Shown in pieces: positions 1 through 12,756 of a DNA stretch of 64,000 nucleotides. Each line of letters starts with the position of its first letter. Within the stretch, counting starts at the first letter, position 1. Under the pieces are notes generated by a model, which did not search any database, was not told the DNA's origin, and worked only from the letters and a program-made list of their open reading frames with translations. The translations under genes and the position numbers were made by a program. Origin of the DNA: Zhengitettix transpicula (taxonomy: Eukaryota > Arthropoda > Insecta > Orthoptera > Tetrigidae); NCBI GenBank assembly GCA_037074705.1, contig CM073590.1, forward strand, positions 136,357,600 to 136,421,599, given 5' to 3'.

Positions 1-304
1 AAGTTTTTTAGCGTACATGAAAGTAATCCACATGGTGGCCTTTAATAGCATAGGAAGGGATTTGAAAGGGGGGATGCGGAATGGTAGGTTAACTAGATCC
101 CCCGGGTAATAGGTTAAGGATCCTACCCGGCATTCGTCTGAAAGTGATTCAGGACAGATCCTAGAAAACATGCATTAGGTAGGTCGGGCAATAGGTACTT
201 GTCCCACGCCCTTCGGATGGCGGGAGAGGGGTTTTCTGTGCATTCCTTTCTCCGTGCCTTGAAAAGTTTAGGAGGCGGCTGGCCGACTATTCCAATGGTA
301 TTCT
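1..304 (-). mobile_element. RX retroposon copy 1
   Basis: This copy shares the RX core: CCACATGGTGG, AGGAAGGGATTTGAAAGG, GGATCCTACCCGGCATTCG, GTCCCACGCCCTTC and CTGGCCGACTATTCCAATGG. It is in the T-tract-left orientation, so the element's sense strand is minus. It is diverged, has small internal deletions, and may continue left of the window. Confidence 0.85.
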
Positions 305-399
305 CACAGATATCAATGTTTCTTACCCTTGTAATTAGAAGTAAGTTTACTTAATGTTTTCCGTTAAATGTACAAGAAAATACTAAGAGTTATACTTAC

Positions 400-605
400 G
401 TTCACCTGGAAGGCATATGGGCATATAATTGGCCGGCTCAGTCAAAGTCATCACTGCGAGATCGTATCCTGTTGCGCTGTTCTTGTACTTCGGGTGGACT
501 ACTGCTTTCTTCACTTTGAAAATTTTGCTAGTCTTATCTTGACCACATTGATTTACTGTACCTAGTCTGATTGCATATTTCTTGTAATTAGGGACATCCT
601 TCATT
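400..605 (-). CDS. Serine protease exon 3: catalytic Asp
   Basis: The acceptor is CGTTTCTTGTAG|A at 606/605; its first base completes ATA (Ile) with the AT left by exon 2. The exon encodes YAIRLGTVNQCG, VVHPKY, then GYDLAVMTL with the catalytic Asp and MPICLPG. The donor is probably AAC|GTAAGT at 400/399. An alternative, CAG|GTGAAC at 406/405, keeps the same phase and removes two residues. The next exon must lie left of the window, because 1-304 is a retroposon. Confidence 0.9.
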
Positions 606-3600
606 CTACAAGAAACGAAATATGTAACATTAGAACCAAATTTAAATTGTAGAAAGATTTTTAGCAACTTCTACCATTCAAAATTCATCCCACATTATTC
701 AGGATCTGAACTTCCATGTGTGTGTTATTTAGTAGCATTACAATATTACAGTAATATAAAGTCATAATTTAGTATCAATGTGACAGATAATTGGCAGTAT
801 TTCTCGAAAATTATCACCATTCAAATATATTTCTTTGTTTAGGCAAGAAAAACGTTGTTTTATGCATTTAGACGAAGTTTTCCGGCCTTGTTATTGAAGG
901 TTATGTTGAAACAGACACTTTCCTCGTCTGATAAGCAAGTACATTAAGCATAAATATTACAAGTTATTACCCAATATATTCATGGAATTCTCATCATAAC
1001 ACCCGAAATTTGTTTTTCATGCATAATTATATTCAGAGAAATGTTTTTTTATTGTTCGTAGTATGTTAATTTAACTTCAGGAATAGTTTGTATTCGTTTT
1101 AAGAAAAATAATAGTATAAATGATTTCATTGTAATAAATGTTACATAATTTATATTTATGTTTCAGTCTGGATTTTTGTGTAAATAAACAAAATTCTTGA
1201 TTATTAAATTGTACAGTGAAATGTAGTATTAAATATATATATATCCCTAATTTTGATACTATAATATTTAAAACGAAAGTCATTAATGTTAGATGACATT
1301 TAGAACATTTTGTATTGGACAATTTAAGAATTGAAATGCAGCGAAACTGCTGCTGTTTATATATTAAGTGATATTCCTGTTTACTAACTGGCTTTTAATA
1401 TCATACTAATTTAGTAAGGCTATTTAACGAGAAGGACATAACAAACCCAAGTACATCAGAGCAGTAAAAATAACAGGAATTAAGGATTACGAAGATGACA
1501 ACTTGAAAACGTAATTTACTTTTATGCTGTTTCATCCATATTCCTTATAATTGGCCACTAATTTTATTCTCTAGATTGAGTTGCTTTCATTTAATAGGCC
1601 CTGCGAGTTCCTAATTATTCCTGTCAATTATATCTTGTACTGTAGAGTGCTTCATTATTCTGCTATTGTTAAGATATTAACGTTCCTATTACATTATATC
1701 CTGTGATATTACAGACACGTTACTATTTGGTTCCAGATTTTAATTCTTATTTTAATTTTTACAATCGCCCGGCACTTTCAGAGAATACGACAATTCCAAT
1801 CATGATATCGTATTTTTTTTTACCATTGCTAATTTTGTTTTGCCGCGCAGTGCATATCGACCAATTGACCGATTAATTCCTGGCAATGTCATGTCAAGCA
1901 CGCGTTTCTGCGAAAGAGGAGAACAATCGCCCATGGTCAATATTGGGCGGCTTTCTATAAATTTAGCAATGTTGTTTCGCTCGTGGAATACTAAGACTAT
2001 CAACAGACACCGATAAAGCTTTTCACACGTATAGGTCGCGACACATAGCAAGCCGTGTCAAGATAAGTAATCGATATTATTAAGGATAGGAGCTACGTTT
2101 AACACGAACCTTCGTTACGGCAATGTGTTAGTGTAAAAACTATACTGAAAAGATTGACGCATAAAAATATATTGCGTTCAGTTCAGGATATGTTGTACAC
2201 AAAAAAAACTCACCTGTAAAATTTAACAAGTGATAAGTAGAGGGTATGATAAAAAGACCGTGCTGCTGTCTATATATCCCGTTAGTAAGAATATAATTAA
2301 TGTTATTATGAATGGTCGTGGTGAAGTTCCATAAGGGGGAGTTTTCAACTGAATATAGTAATATCCTCCTCATTCTTCCTCCCTTGTTCTGCCGCATCTA
2401 ATACGACCTATAACTATGTGTAGCCGGTAACAAAGCATGGGAGGTAGCTCACTAAAAAAGCTGGTGTTTTTATATTTTTGTTTATAATCAGGAAATTGAT
2501 ATGACGGTGTAGGATTATCTAGATATAGATACGTTAAACATACGTTACGTTTTTTTTTAAGTTGAAACCAAGATAAATCGTAGAATCCTTCATAATAGAA
2601 ACTCAAGAAAATTCCGTCTGACAAACTGCGCTCCTACGTCACTAGGACTTTTTAGTCTCACATTAGGCCGGTGATGCGGTTATATCGTATACAATATGAT
2701 CACAGGTAGTCGTAGCCAGTATTGGTATTATTTATCGGATAAAAACTTACATGTCAAAGCAATGCGCAGCTGTGAGAATATGTCTTGATGAGATGAGGGC
2801 ACCAGCACAGATCGCTTGATCTGGTTTGCCTCCCAGCAACAACTGTGCGAACCAAGGATATTTCCAAGTATCCAGTTGCCGTCCGCCGATTATCCGCGAC
2901 TGACCAACCAGAACCCCGCAGTCTGCAATAAAAGGAAGAACGTCTGCTTTAGATTGCTCAAACGCTACAACTTGAGAATCTCTCCCGATCATTACTTGAA
3001 AATGAAATGGCTGTTTTTAACTTATTTTTCGCTTACGAGAAATATATCGACAATGTTGCTATTCTATTATTCAACTTACTACAGCTAGTTGATGGTTGAG
3101 TGGGGTTCACATGATATGTGCATCGAACAATTTATTCAATTGTTTCCTTTTTCCTTGAACGATTTTTATTATATACTTATATTAATTTTCGGGAGCAGTT
3201 GTAATCATCCACCTATTTGGGCAGTTTTAAGGGATTTATTGGACTTAGAGTACATTATATTACAAAGTAATGCATCAGAATAAGATGTGTATGATTATAA
3301 GGTGTTTGAAAACTATTTCAGTTGAACAATGGTTTGAGGAGGCCCGCCAACGAAGTGGCGGTCATTATACAATTTTATTTTTATAAAATAACATTTCTTG
3401 TATTATTTTTTTATGAGCAGCAATAAATAATTACAATCAGTTTTATTTATTTAATTTTCAACTGAAATATTTGGACTGTTTTGAGACAGTCTGTATAATA
3501 AAAATCATAATGTATCTTAAAGTTGGAGGTATTTCCCAGTTTATTTCACTCGGGTTGCCAGCCGGGTTGTAGTAATTATCAGCGTCGTTTCATGGCTGAC

Positions 3601-6600
3601 ACAGCCATCTTCTTCAGGCAGAAGACGGTGCCAGCCATCGAAACGTTGCTGATAACCCAACTCGGTTGGAAACCCGAGAGTAATTTCTACATCCCTGTAT
3701 GCCGGCAGCTTTCTCAGACACGCGCGCTAAGTTCACAGCTATATACCGCCCATTTTAACCAGTTAAACCGATAAGATTATAAACAGTTGTTCGATTATAA
3801 TGTGAAGGCTGACTATTGTTGGACGCTGCACAGAAAAGAGTTCCATGCCACGCACAAGCGGAAAAGCTCAAAGCGAAGCTTTGAGGGGGGTAAATAGTTG
3901 ATATTATAAAGATTTTAAAAACTATTTATATATTTCATTTTTTATAACATTAAAGTAAATGAGAAAATATGACATAGTATATATTTCTAATTAAACTTAT
4001 GCAATTTTCCTTCATGTATTTCTGGTTTTACATAGATTTTAATTTCCACTTTGAGGGGAAAACTTTACGTGATCTAAAGGATAAGCGTGGCATTTTTTAA
4101 TTTATTGCATCAAAAATTATATAGGGAACACCAAAACGGTACCAAAAAAAATAAACAAGTGTCAATTTGCTGGTCTCTGTTGTTGATGGCTCGAAAAAGC
4201 TGAAAATAATTGCAGGATGTATACTGTCCGTTCTCAAGTTTATTCATTCATATCCTCTGCTTTCATATTGGTTTCCTTTATGTCCTAGTGAAACCTCTCT
4301 CCTTGGTTTTCATTCTCTGCACCAAGATTTTTGGGAAAATATTCGAGATGTGAGTTTTAAACTCATTGAGCATCTCAGGTCTTTAAAAGTTCTCAGCATG
4401 TTGTCTATGATTATTTCGAAGTTAGGATCTTTCTTGTTTTGTTACAACTCATTTGAGGGAATTTCATGCCGTTTTCTCAACGCCTACCATAACGTTACTA
4501 AAGTTTTCGTCCTTCATAAGCTTTCGAATGTCAGGACCGACCAAAACAGCTTCATCTTTGCTTCGAAAAGCCCTGAAAACGCAAGATACTTAAACGTATC
4601 ACCATTTTTTTTGGGTAATGTCTTGACAACTACTTCATAATTCGAAGTTTGATGTGGAGGGAAACAACACTTTTTGGGGGTCCACCAAAGACTCAAAGTC
4701 CACCTTTAGTGTTCTGAGTAATTTTGTTGCGTAGAGTTTTTTATATTAATTTTTATTTTAGTTTATAGTTTTTAGAATAAGTCTTGACTTTGGAATAAAT
4801 TGGATAGGAATAAAAAAAAGATTTCAATCTATTCTAATGTCGTGCACCTTAATCTAGGCAAATCGGTTTTTGCGGCGAAATCTTACGTGGTTGAAATATT
4901 TTTTAGCATTTGCCCGTACTCAGCACGCAAAAATACATAAGAAACGCCCTACATTTCAGAGAATTTTTTTTTGGCGCATACCTATGAATTTTAATGTTGA
5001 TGTTCACGCCCGTTGTGTGAAGTTGCTTGGTTCGGCCACCGACGGCGCTGGGTTGAGCCATGGAGACGGGTTCTCACCCCGAGGTGGGAGCTCCGTCGTT
5101 TTATGCTCTCCGACCTGTCGCGTTAGAGTGTTGTTACTTTCAGTGGTTCTGTTATCGTCGACAAGAGACGTTTACGTCCGGCTTTTGCCTTCGACTCTAA
5201 GAATTCACGTGTTTCTAGCGCGGTGCATTGATTGGGTGATAGGGTACAGCTATCTTGGCTTCAAGTTTTTTGTTGTACAATTTCTTGCTCAGTGCAAGGC
5301 CGAGACAAATCCCTCTACGCAATCTTCGTTATAGTTTTGACCGTTCGTAAGTAGTTGTATTGCTCGTGGATATTTTCTCGGTGGTTTTACGTGATTGGCA
5401 GCCGTTCATCCTGGAATTGCTGAATTTAGTAGGCAGGTCCATGAAGGGGTGAATGGACCCGATCTTTAGAGTAAACCCACGCCTTGCGAGAATTTGTTTC
5501 TTTAAACCTTCCCGATCCTATTGACTGCTATTCGCCGAGCTTCCAGGTCGAACTCCACCGCTGGTTTCTAATCTCAGCTAACAGTTGGAAATATAGATAT
5601 GAAAGAATCAATATTACAAAACTGTAATTTGAGGTAACGAGTAATTATATTTATAAATTAAAATTATATACAATAGTTATAAACAATATAGATAATTGTA
5701 ATCGAGGAATTTTACTTTATAAAATCCTTATGTAAGTTACGTAAAACATATTTTAACCTTGAAAAAACTCGTATAAGTGCGTCACGACCATTCTTATTCA
5801 ACGAAACATAAACAATCGTGTTGCGTGCCTAGGAGATAAAATTGATCTATTACGTACACGGTGTATTCTAAAATGCAGGAAATAATATTCCTTTGGTTTC
5901 CAAAAGTTCTTTCCTGGGATGAATTTTTCTGTACAATATTATTGATATTAAATTAGGTTCCGAATTCTAAAGTTGGGAAAATTGGGCACACATTTAAATA
6001 TGTGACCGTTGGAACGTATTATGAAATTGCAGTATGAAATAGTAATTTTAAAGAAGAACATGAACATACAGACGGGATATATATATGGTAATCGACAGTG
6101 GCTAATCTCATATTATAGGATAGGAAAGGTAGCCAAGGATTAACTAGGGCCCACGGACTGTGTTTTAAAAATACTACCCGGCAATTTGCCTAAAAGTGAT
6201 GCAGGGAAAACCGTAAAAAACCCTGCATCAGATAGTCTGTATTTGAGAGCGCGAGAGTGAATCGTACACAACGTTATTGAAAATATGCGAACTCATTTAG
6301 CAATAATGCGTTATAGCGCAAACGTATTTTGGATCCATCTGATTCTACCTTTTCATTTTTTCAAACTTATATTTACAATATACAATAATTAAGCGTTTTT
6401 AATTTTAAAATATATTTCTCTCTTTATATACATATTGATCTATCGCGTTTACAAATATTTGATGACAGAATTATTATGCATAATAAACTGAAACGTGATC
6501 ATTCGGATTACATCTAATATAAAAATTGTATGTAGGAAACTACTACAATTGGCATTCGTTAGTCCTGAATATATATAATGATTTGTTTGATAGTCTGATG

Positions 6601-9600
6601 AATTTATAGAGCAACGAAGTGTTGTAATTTTTATAACTAGGAATATGCAAGATCCATAGGAGTATTGGTTATATAACTTTAATTCCTTCAACTCTGAGTA
6701 TTCTGAGATGTTTCCTTGTCATTCTATGTACAACCTATGTAACCTTCATCGCAGCGATATATGTATTGTACGTGAAGTTTACCGGATTCAACGGGCTGGG
6801 GAAAATGAGTATGATATTGCTCAATACAGCAGCTATGTATTTTGCCATGCTCCACAATTTTCTTCTAGAGGACTTGTACCTTGCAACGTTGTAATATTGT
6901 GTAAACTAATCAGTGATGGTAGAGACGGACCACATTGTTTAGCATTTCGCATTAAATTCTTAGCTTCAGGAGTACCAGCATATTATCACGTACTACGAGC
7001 CAGCAGTTCCATTGTACCTGTGTGCTATTGTGCTGCATATTGTTCCAAGCCACTGCAGCTCAACAATTGTGGTACATTTAATGTGCAACAGCTCTGTAGA
7101 TCCAATGGAACGTGCATTAGCAGTGTTCACATGTCGAAACATCACTCTGTTAATTGAAAATAGGCTGACAAATAGTTTCACCACGGTACACCCAAAGCTG
7201 ATGAGATCCATCTTAATTCGTTTACAAGTTATTTAAAATCACAATGGTTGAAAGTCGTAAATATAATTGAATAAAACTTAACCAGTCAACAAAGGCGCGA
7301 AAACGCGGGATCAGTTCGGGTGTAGTCCATATTGTCCAAAGCAGAACTAGAATTTTCTTTATAGTTTACAAATCTTTTACATTCATGAGTATAGGTCGAC
7401 TGCTAGTTGTTTGCTCACTGACGTCTGCAACGCTTCCTATTTGTTAAACAAAACAGTTAAGGATTCTTAATTTGAGTGACTCGTGAATATAGAGATCTAA
7501 TTTTTTTTTAAGTAACAGGCTACATGAGGGTAATCCACATGGTGGCAACTCCCCTTTAATACCATAGGAAGGGATTTGAAAGAGGGGATGTGGAAAGGTA
7601 GAGGAAGGTAGCCAAGAGGTGACTAGGGCCCCCGGATCCATAGTCCTCACGTGACTGATGCCAAGACGATCATCGTCAGATGACATATGAGCTGGGTTGA
7701 AACCGGAAAACTCTTCTATTCATCAGATTCACAGGTTATATCTACATTAGCTACCCATCTTTTTTATTCTCAGTTTGAACATTCGGATCTTTCGGTAATC
7801 ATACATTACTTACTTATGAAATAGTTTTTGGACAGTACCTATTTAACGTTCGTCTTCATTTTATAATCGTTGTGTAATTAATTATACTCGTTCTGATATT
7901 TTTACCCAGGAATGTATGAATTCTTTTTTAAAAATTTTTACCCGATTTATTGAAGAGTTAAATGTCGGAAATTTTTCATTCGGCTAACATAGAGTTCACC
8001 TTATATAATATATGATCTGAGATTGATGTTTATAACTAGGAATATGCAAGATCCATAGGAGTATTTGTTGTATCACTTTAATTCCTTCAAGTCGGAGTAT
8101 TCTGAGATGTTTCCTTGTACTTCTATGTAGAGATACCAGTAAATTTAACTTGTATGAAATTACGATTATATATGTGTTTAGGGAGTCGACTTTATGGAGG
8201 CGAGCCTTTAGCAGTGTAAATCAGTGGCGTTAAGTGACGGGACCTTTCGTTAATTGATACGTATAGTAACCGATGTATATTTTTGGAAACGTCTAGTCCT
8301 TAAGTATTGATATTTCTATATTTACCGCTAACTGTGCTTGCTTTGCCCGATAGTTTGCAATAGGCTATTATTGCTAGTCGCTAATCAAAAAAGAACGAAG
8401 GTTTCCCCAGTGCTTGTTATTAACAAGAAGTTCTCTGGATTCCAACACGTTTCGATGGCAGTCCATGCCATCGTCAAGTCAAGTAAAGTGTAGTGGTGGT
8501 GATGATGATGATGATAATGATGGCAGTGACCGCCTTCGGAACGTCGTGTTATTACAATCTTTTCACTTGGTTGGAATACAGAGAACTTCTGGTTGATCAA
8601 GAAAGGTTTATAATTGTAGACTCATTTCTCTACTTCTCATTTTATTCAGTAGGTTCGAATATAAAAATTAATGTAAATAACTATCTTCATCAATTTATTA
8701 ACACACTACACGAATTAGACAACAATATTATTTTGATGAACAGTATCACTTGGTTTTGTGTTAGTCTTGAATTCAAGAATGGAAATATTTTCTCTCGTCC
8801 GCTTGGAAAAAATCATGAAAAATTCAAATTTCAGATACTAACGGCCAGCGTTTGATCTCTATGTATGTGAAGAAATTGGGCTTGATTAGTTTCTTAAATT
8901 GGCGATTAAAATGAAAGTCCTTAAATAAACACTTGACAATTCAATTGTATTCAATACTACGTAGTATAGAACAGGCAGCATAATTTTAATAATTAGTGTC
9001 CTCTCGACGGTTACACGTGTAATATTCAAGTTATTTTTACTGTAATGGGGCTCAGTTCTTGTTTCCACTTATTGTGGATATCGAGTTACAAAAATATACG
9101 ATGATAAAAAATGTCAGTTACGTATTAGTGATCAATCAATTTAACGTTTTCGATACGCGTTTCCTACCATGAAAACCATAAATATATTTCTTCCTTCTAG
9201 ATATCCAATTAATAGTCTTTGTTGAGGCTATTTATTTAGTACTGAGAATCGTAAAGCTGTACGATGATGAATTCGAAGAAATAGGCTCTTGAAAATAAAT
9301 GTTTTTGACAAACGCGTGTTTTTCAGGGTCGCATACTTATCGTATTGATAGAGTACAGGGTATTGTGAACGCTACCTACCTCGAACGTTCCCCGTGACGC
9401 ATTCAGCAATTGTCGACGATAACAATAATATGAATAATGAAGCGATTTGAAAAGAAGCAAATGGATAAGTAGGCACGTAAGCTTCGAATTTTGTCTTGTA
9501 CGGAATTATTTTTCAATAGCATAGCTACAGGCAATGAATTTTCGTTCAAATATGCACTGCCGGCAAATCTAATCGCAGAGAATGCTCCGTGACACAATGG

Positions 9601-12600
9601 GATTAGGTAACTAGGTTTTATAATGTCTTGTCTAAGGCGTTTGGCCTTGTAACCATACTAATGAGGAGTTTTTCCATTGCCTTTAGAAATAACAGTAAAA
9701 CTTAAATATGTAGTGTTCGGCGTGGATACTTTAGTGGCGAAGCAGAAATTCGTCAATTTCAATTCAAGAGTAACCTTTATTAATAGTTAATTATGAAGAC
9801 GAAATATGAAAAGAAAATGTAAAGGTGAAAATATTTATTCGGTTTAGAACATGACTTTAATTTATGCCAATGAATGTGAATGCAATATGTCATAAATTTG
9901 AGATATGTAAGAGTTGTTTGGCCTATATGCATCGAATTGCTGCTCTCTCGTATCTTTGAATGCATAAATCATAATACGAAATAAATTTGTGGTACACGTG
10001 TACACTTTAAAAAGTTACAAAGAATGAGCTTCTATTCCTAATGCAACCAGCTTGCCACGTATGCTATTCATGGCTGAGAATCTGGTTGGATATCATAGAC
10101 GCATGCCATGCACACCTATACAACCTGTTTGTTGATTTATGTACTAGCACGTTAAATATTTCTTAACAAAGGCTTGAAACTTTATTCTCCTGGCTAGTAT
10201 ACTTCTTTCACCCAAGTGTATTGTTTAAAAATATTCCTAAATATTTGCAAATGGTTCTCTTGAAATTCTTTATTGAAACTATATTCCTGTTCGTTGGTAA
10301 ACGGTATTTCTTTTCCCCATTGAACTAGTCGGGATATTCTTATACATTACATATATCTTGTTCGTTTTAAACGTTGTGTATATGATTCAATCGTCACGAA
10401 AAGTCTTACTTCCTATTTTAAATTGTGCTGCAAATCGTTTTTGAATATTAGAAAATCTAATGATAAAATTACTGAACCTTGAGGAATCCGACATTTGTCT
10501 CCATGACGGTAAGTTACTAAATTTTCACTCTTTGCGATCTTCCGTTTAAAACTTACACTGCATTTACTATAGTTATCTAAATCTACATTACGAAATTTAG
10601 ACAATACGATATTTTGAGTCAGTACATCTAAGTCAGTGATTAATCCGTCCATTCTTATCCACTATATAGCTGATAAGTAAACTCCTGAAATATTTTTATC
10701 GCTTGACTTTCGAGCGCGAACTCTTCCAGAAAACTGTGTAGCAAATTAAAAACCCATTCATCAAATTCTGGCATATCATTTTACAGGATAACTTTAGTAT
10801 ACTCTTTCAGCACTCCTAGTTGAATTATTTGTCATTATGCAACGGATCGGAATAATTTATAATACTGTAATAATATTCATGAATGGTCCCTTTTATTTTA
10901 CTCCTAGTCAGTCGCAATTTTTATTTTCTCTTCCTCGACCCCGTGTTCGACAGTAACACTTCGGAATTGTTTTCTCCTTGCCGCAAGGAGTCGAATTTCC
11001 CAATAAAATAAAAAATCTTAAAAAACAAATGATTTTTTGTTAAATTTTTGATCGATGCAAAGTTATGCCATATATATGTATATATATATATATATAATGT
11101 ATATATATATAAAATATAAGGATTTTGTTATAATGAATGTATATATGTTATATAGAATGTAAGGAATTTGTAATAACTTGGCACCAATCAAAGATTTAAC
11201 AAAAAATAATTTGTTTTTAAGATTTTTTATTTTATTGGGAAATTCTACTCCTTCCGGCAAGAAGAAAACAATTCTGAAGTGTTACTGTCGAACACGGGTT
11301 CAAGGAAGAGAATAACCGGAAAATAAAAATTGCGACTGACTAGGAGTAAAATAAAAGGGACCATTCATGAATATTATTACAGTATTATGAATTATTCAGA
11401 CCGTTGCTTAATGACAAATAATTCAACAATTTCATAGGATAGAAAATAACAGCTGCTTTGTTTACAGGTTACAAAAGAAATCCAAATCTAACTGTTGGAT
11501 AGTAACTATTCCTATATCACGGAACTAGGCACAGAAATTAGATGTAAATCACCTGGCTGATAGAACAATTAGCTTTTAATATCGGAAAATCAACATTTAT
11601 GGAACACACACGGACATTCATAAACTTAAAATACTGTTCTTCGCAGTAAATCCATTTGTGCAAGGGAATATCTGTCTCATAGTGTGAGATGGAGTCTATC
11701 CTTATAATTTGATATACTACTCTTAATTTATTGTACTTTTACAAAGGCCACAGTAGGCCGTGTCTGGCTTCAAAGAAATCTCCCTAGAGAAAATATTTCT
11801 CATAAAAATTATTCGGTTATTAATAGTAAAAATTATGGCTTTATCGAAAACTGTCGACGCCTAAAAACCTATGGAATGAATGGTAAGCCATTCTCTGAAG
11901 ATGCTAAACCAATTCTGGGAACTTTGCAACTAGCAATATTGTCGTGTGCAAAACAGCGAATTATTATAACCTTATATTTTGTGTATGCCTCCCGAAAAAG
12001 ACGAACTCACCCGAATAATGGGCCGAGTGCACAAAATTCGTATGAATTGCATCTTGCAAATAAATTTAAATAATATTAATTTGGTTTCGTACTCGCATAT
12101 AATTTTTTGGAAAAACTATAGCTTAAAGAATTCTATAACTCAGAAACCTCATATTTGAGGATACTGTAAAATGTACTCATTAATTATAATTAGAATAGGT
12201 TGCATTTTAATGGGTTCACAATTAATTGAATAACATTTAATGATTCCACTTAGCGCTAAATTAGAAGTCACTAAAAAAAATCTCAGTATATTGATTTTAA
12301 TATGTGAACTTTTTATTTCAGAAAAGGTAGTAAATAGAATTAAAATAAGATCATTCATGTCGTCTTTAAGGCTAAGGGAATGGAGATATTCTACAAGGTT
12401 TAATATTTACGCGAGTACATCGTTTGGAAATTTATTCATAACAAAAATTTATTTACATTACTATTGCATTTTAAAGTAATAAAATCATGTTAACAATAAT
12501 CGAATTATTGAACTTTTATTCAAAAACGTGGTTAATATTTTGATTAAAGGACAATTAAAATATTTTTTCAATATTATGTTACAATAAAAAAAGTTGCATG

Positions 12601-12719
12601 AAGGTTAATAAATTATTTGCGAATATAACTATATATACTGGTAATGGGTAACAGAGTTTTCAGATTTTATATCAGTTAACAATATATAATAAAATTTTTC
12701 CCACAAACGCCCATATGCA

Positions 12720-12756
<37 letters not shown>

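Noticed and set aside
2816..3088. 90-codon plus-strand frame over the protease exon
   Set aside because: Antisense shadow of exon 2.
4167..4640. 157-codon plus-strand open frame
   Set aside because: It is the antisense shadow of the broken repetitive-protein gene on the minus strand.
7650..7700. GACGATGATCGTC near a retroposon as another GAAAC stem-loop
   Set aside because: The GAAAC box is missing and the stem is too short to count it with the others.
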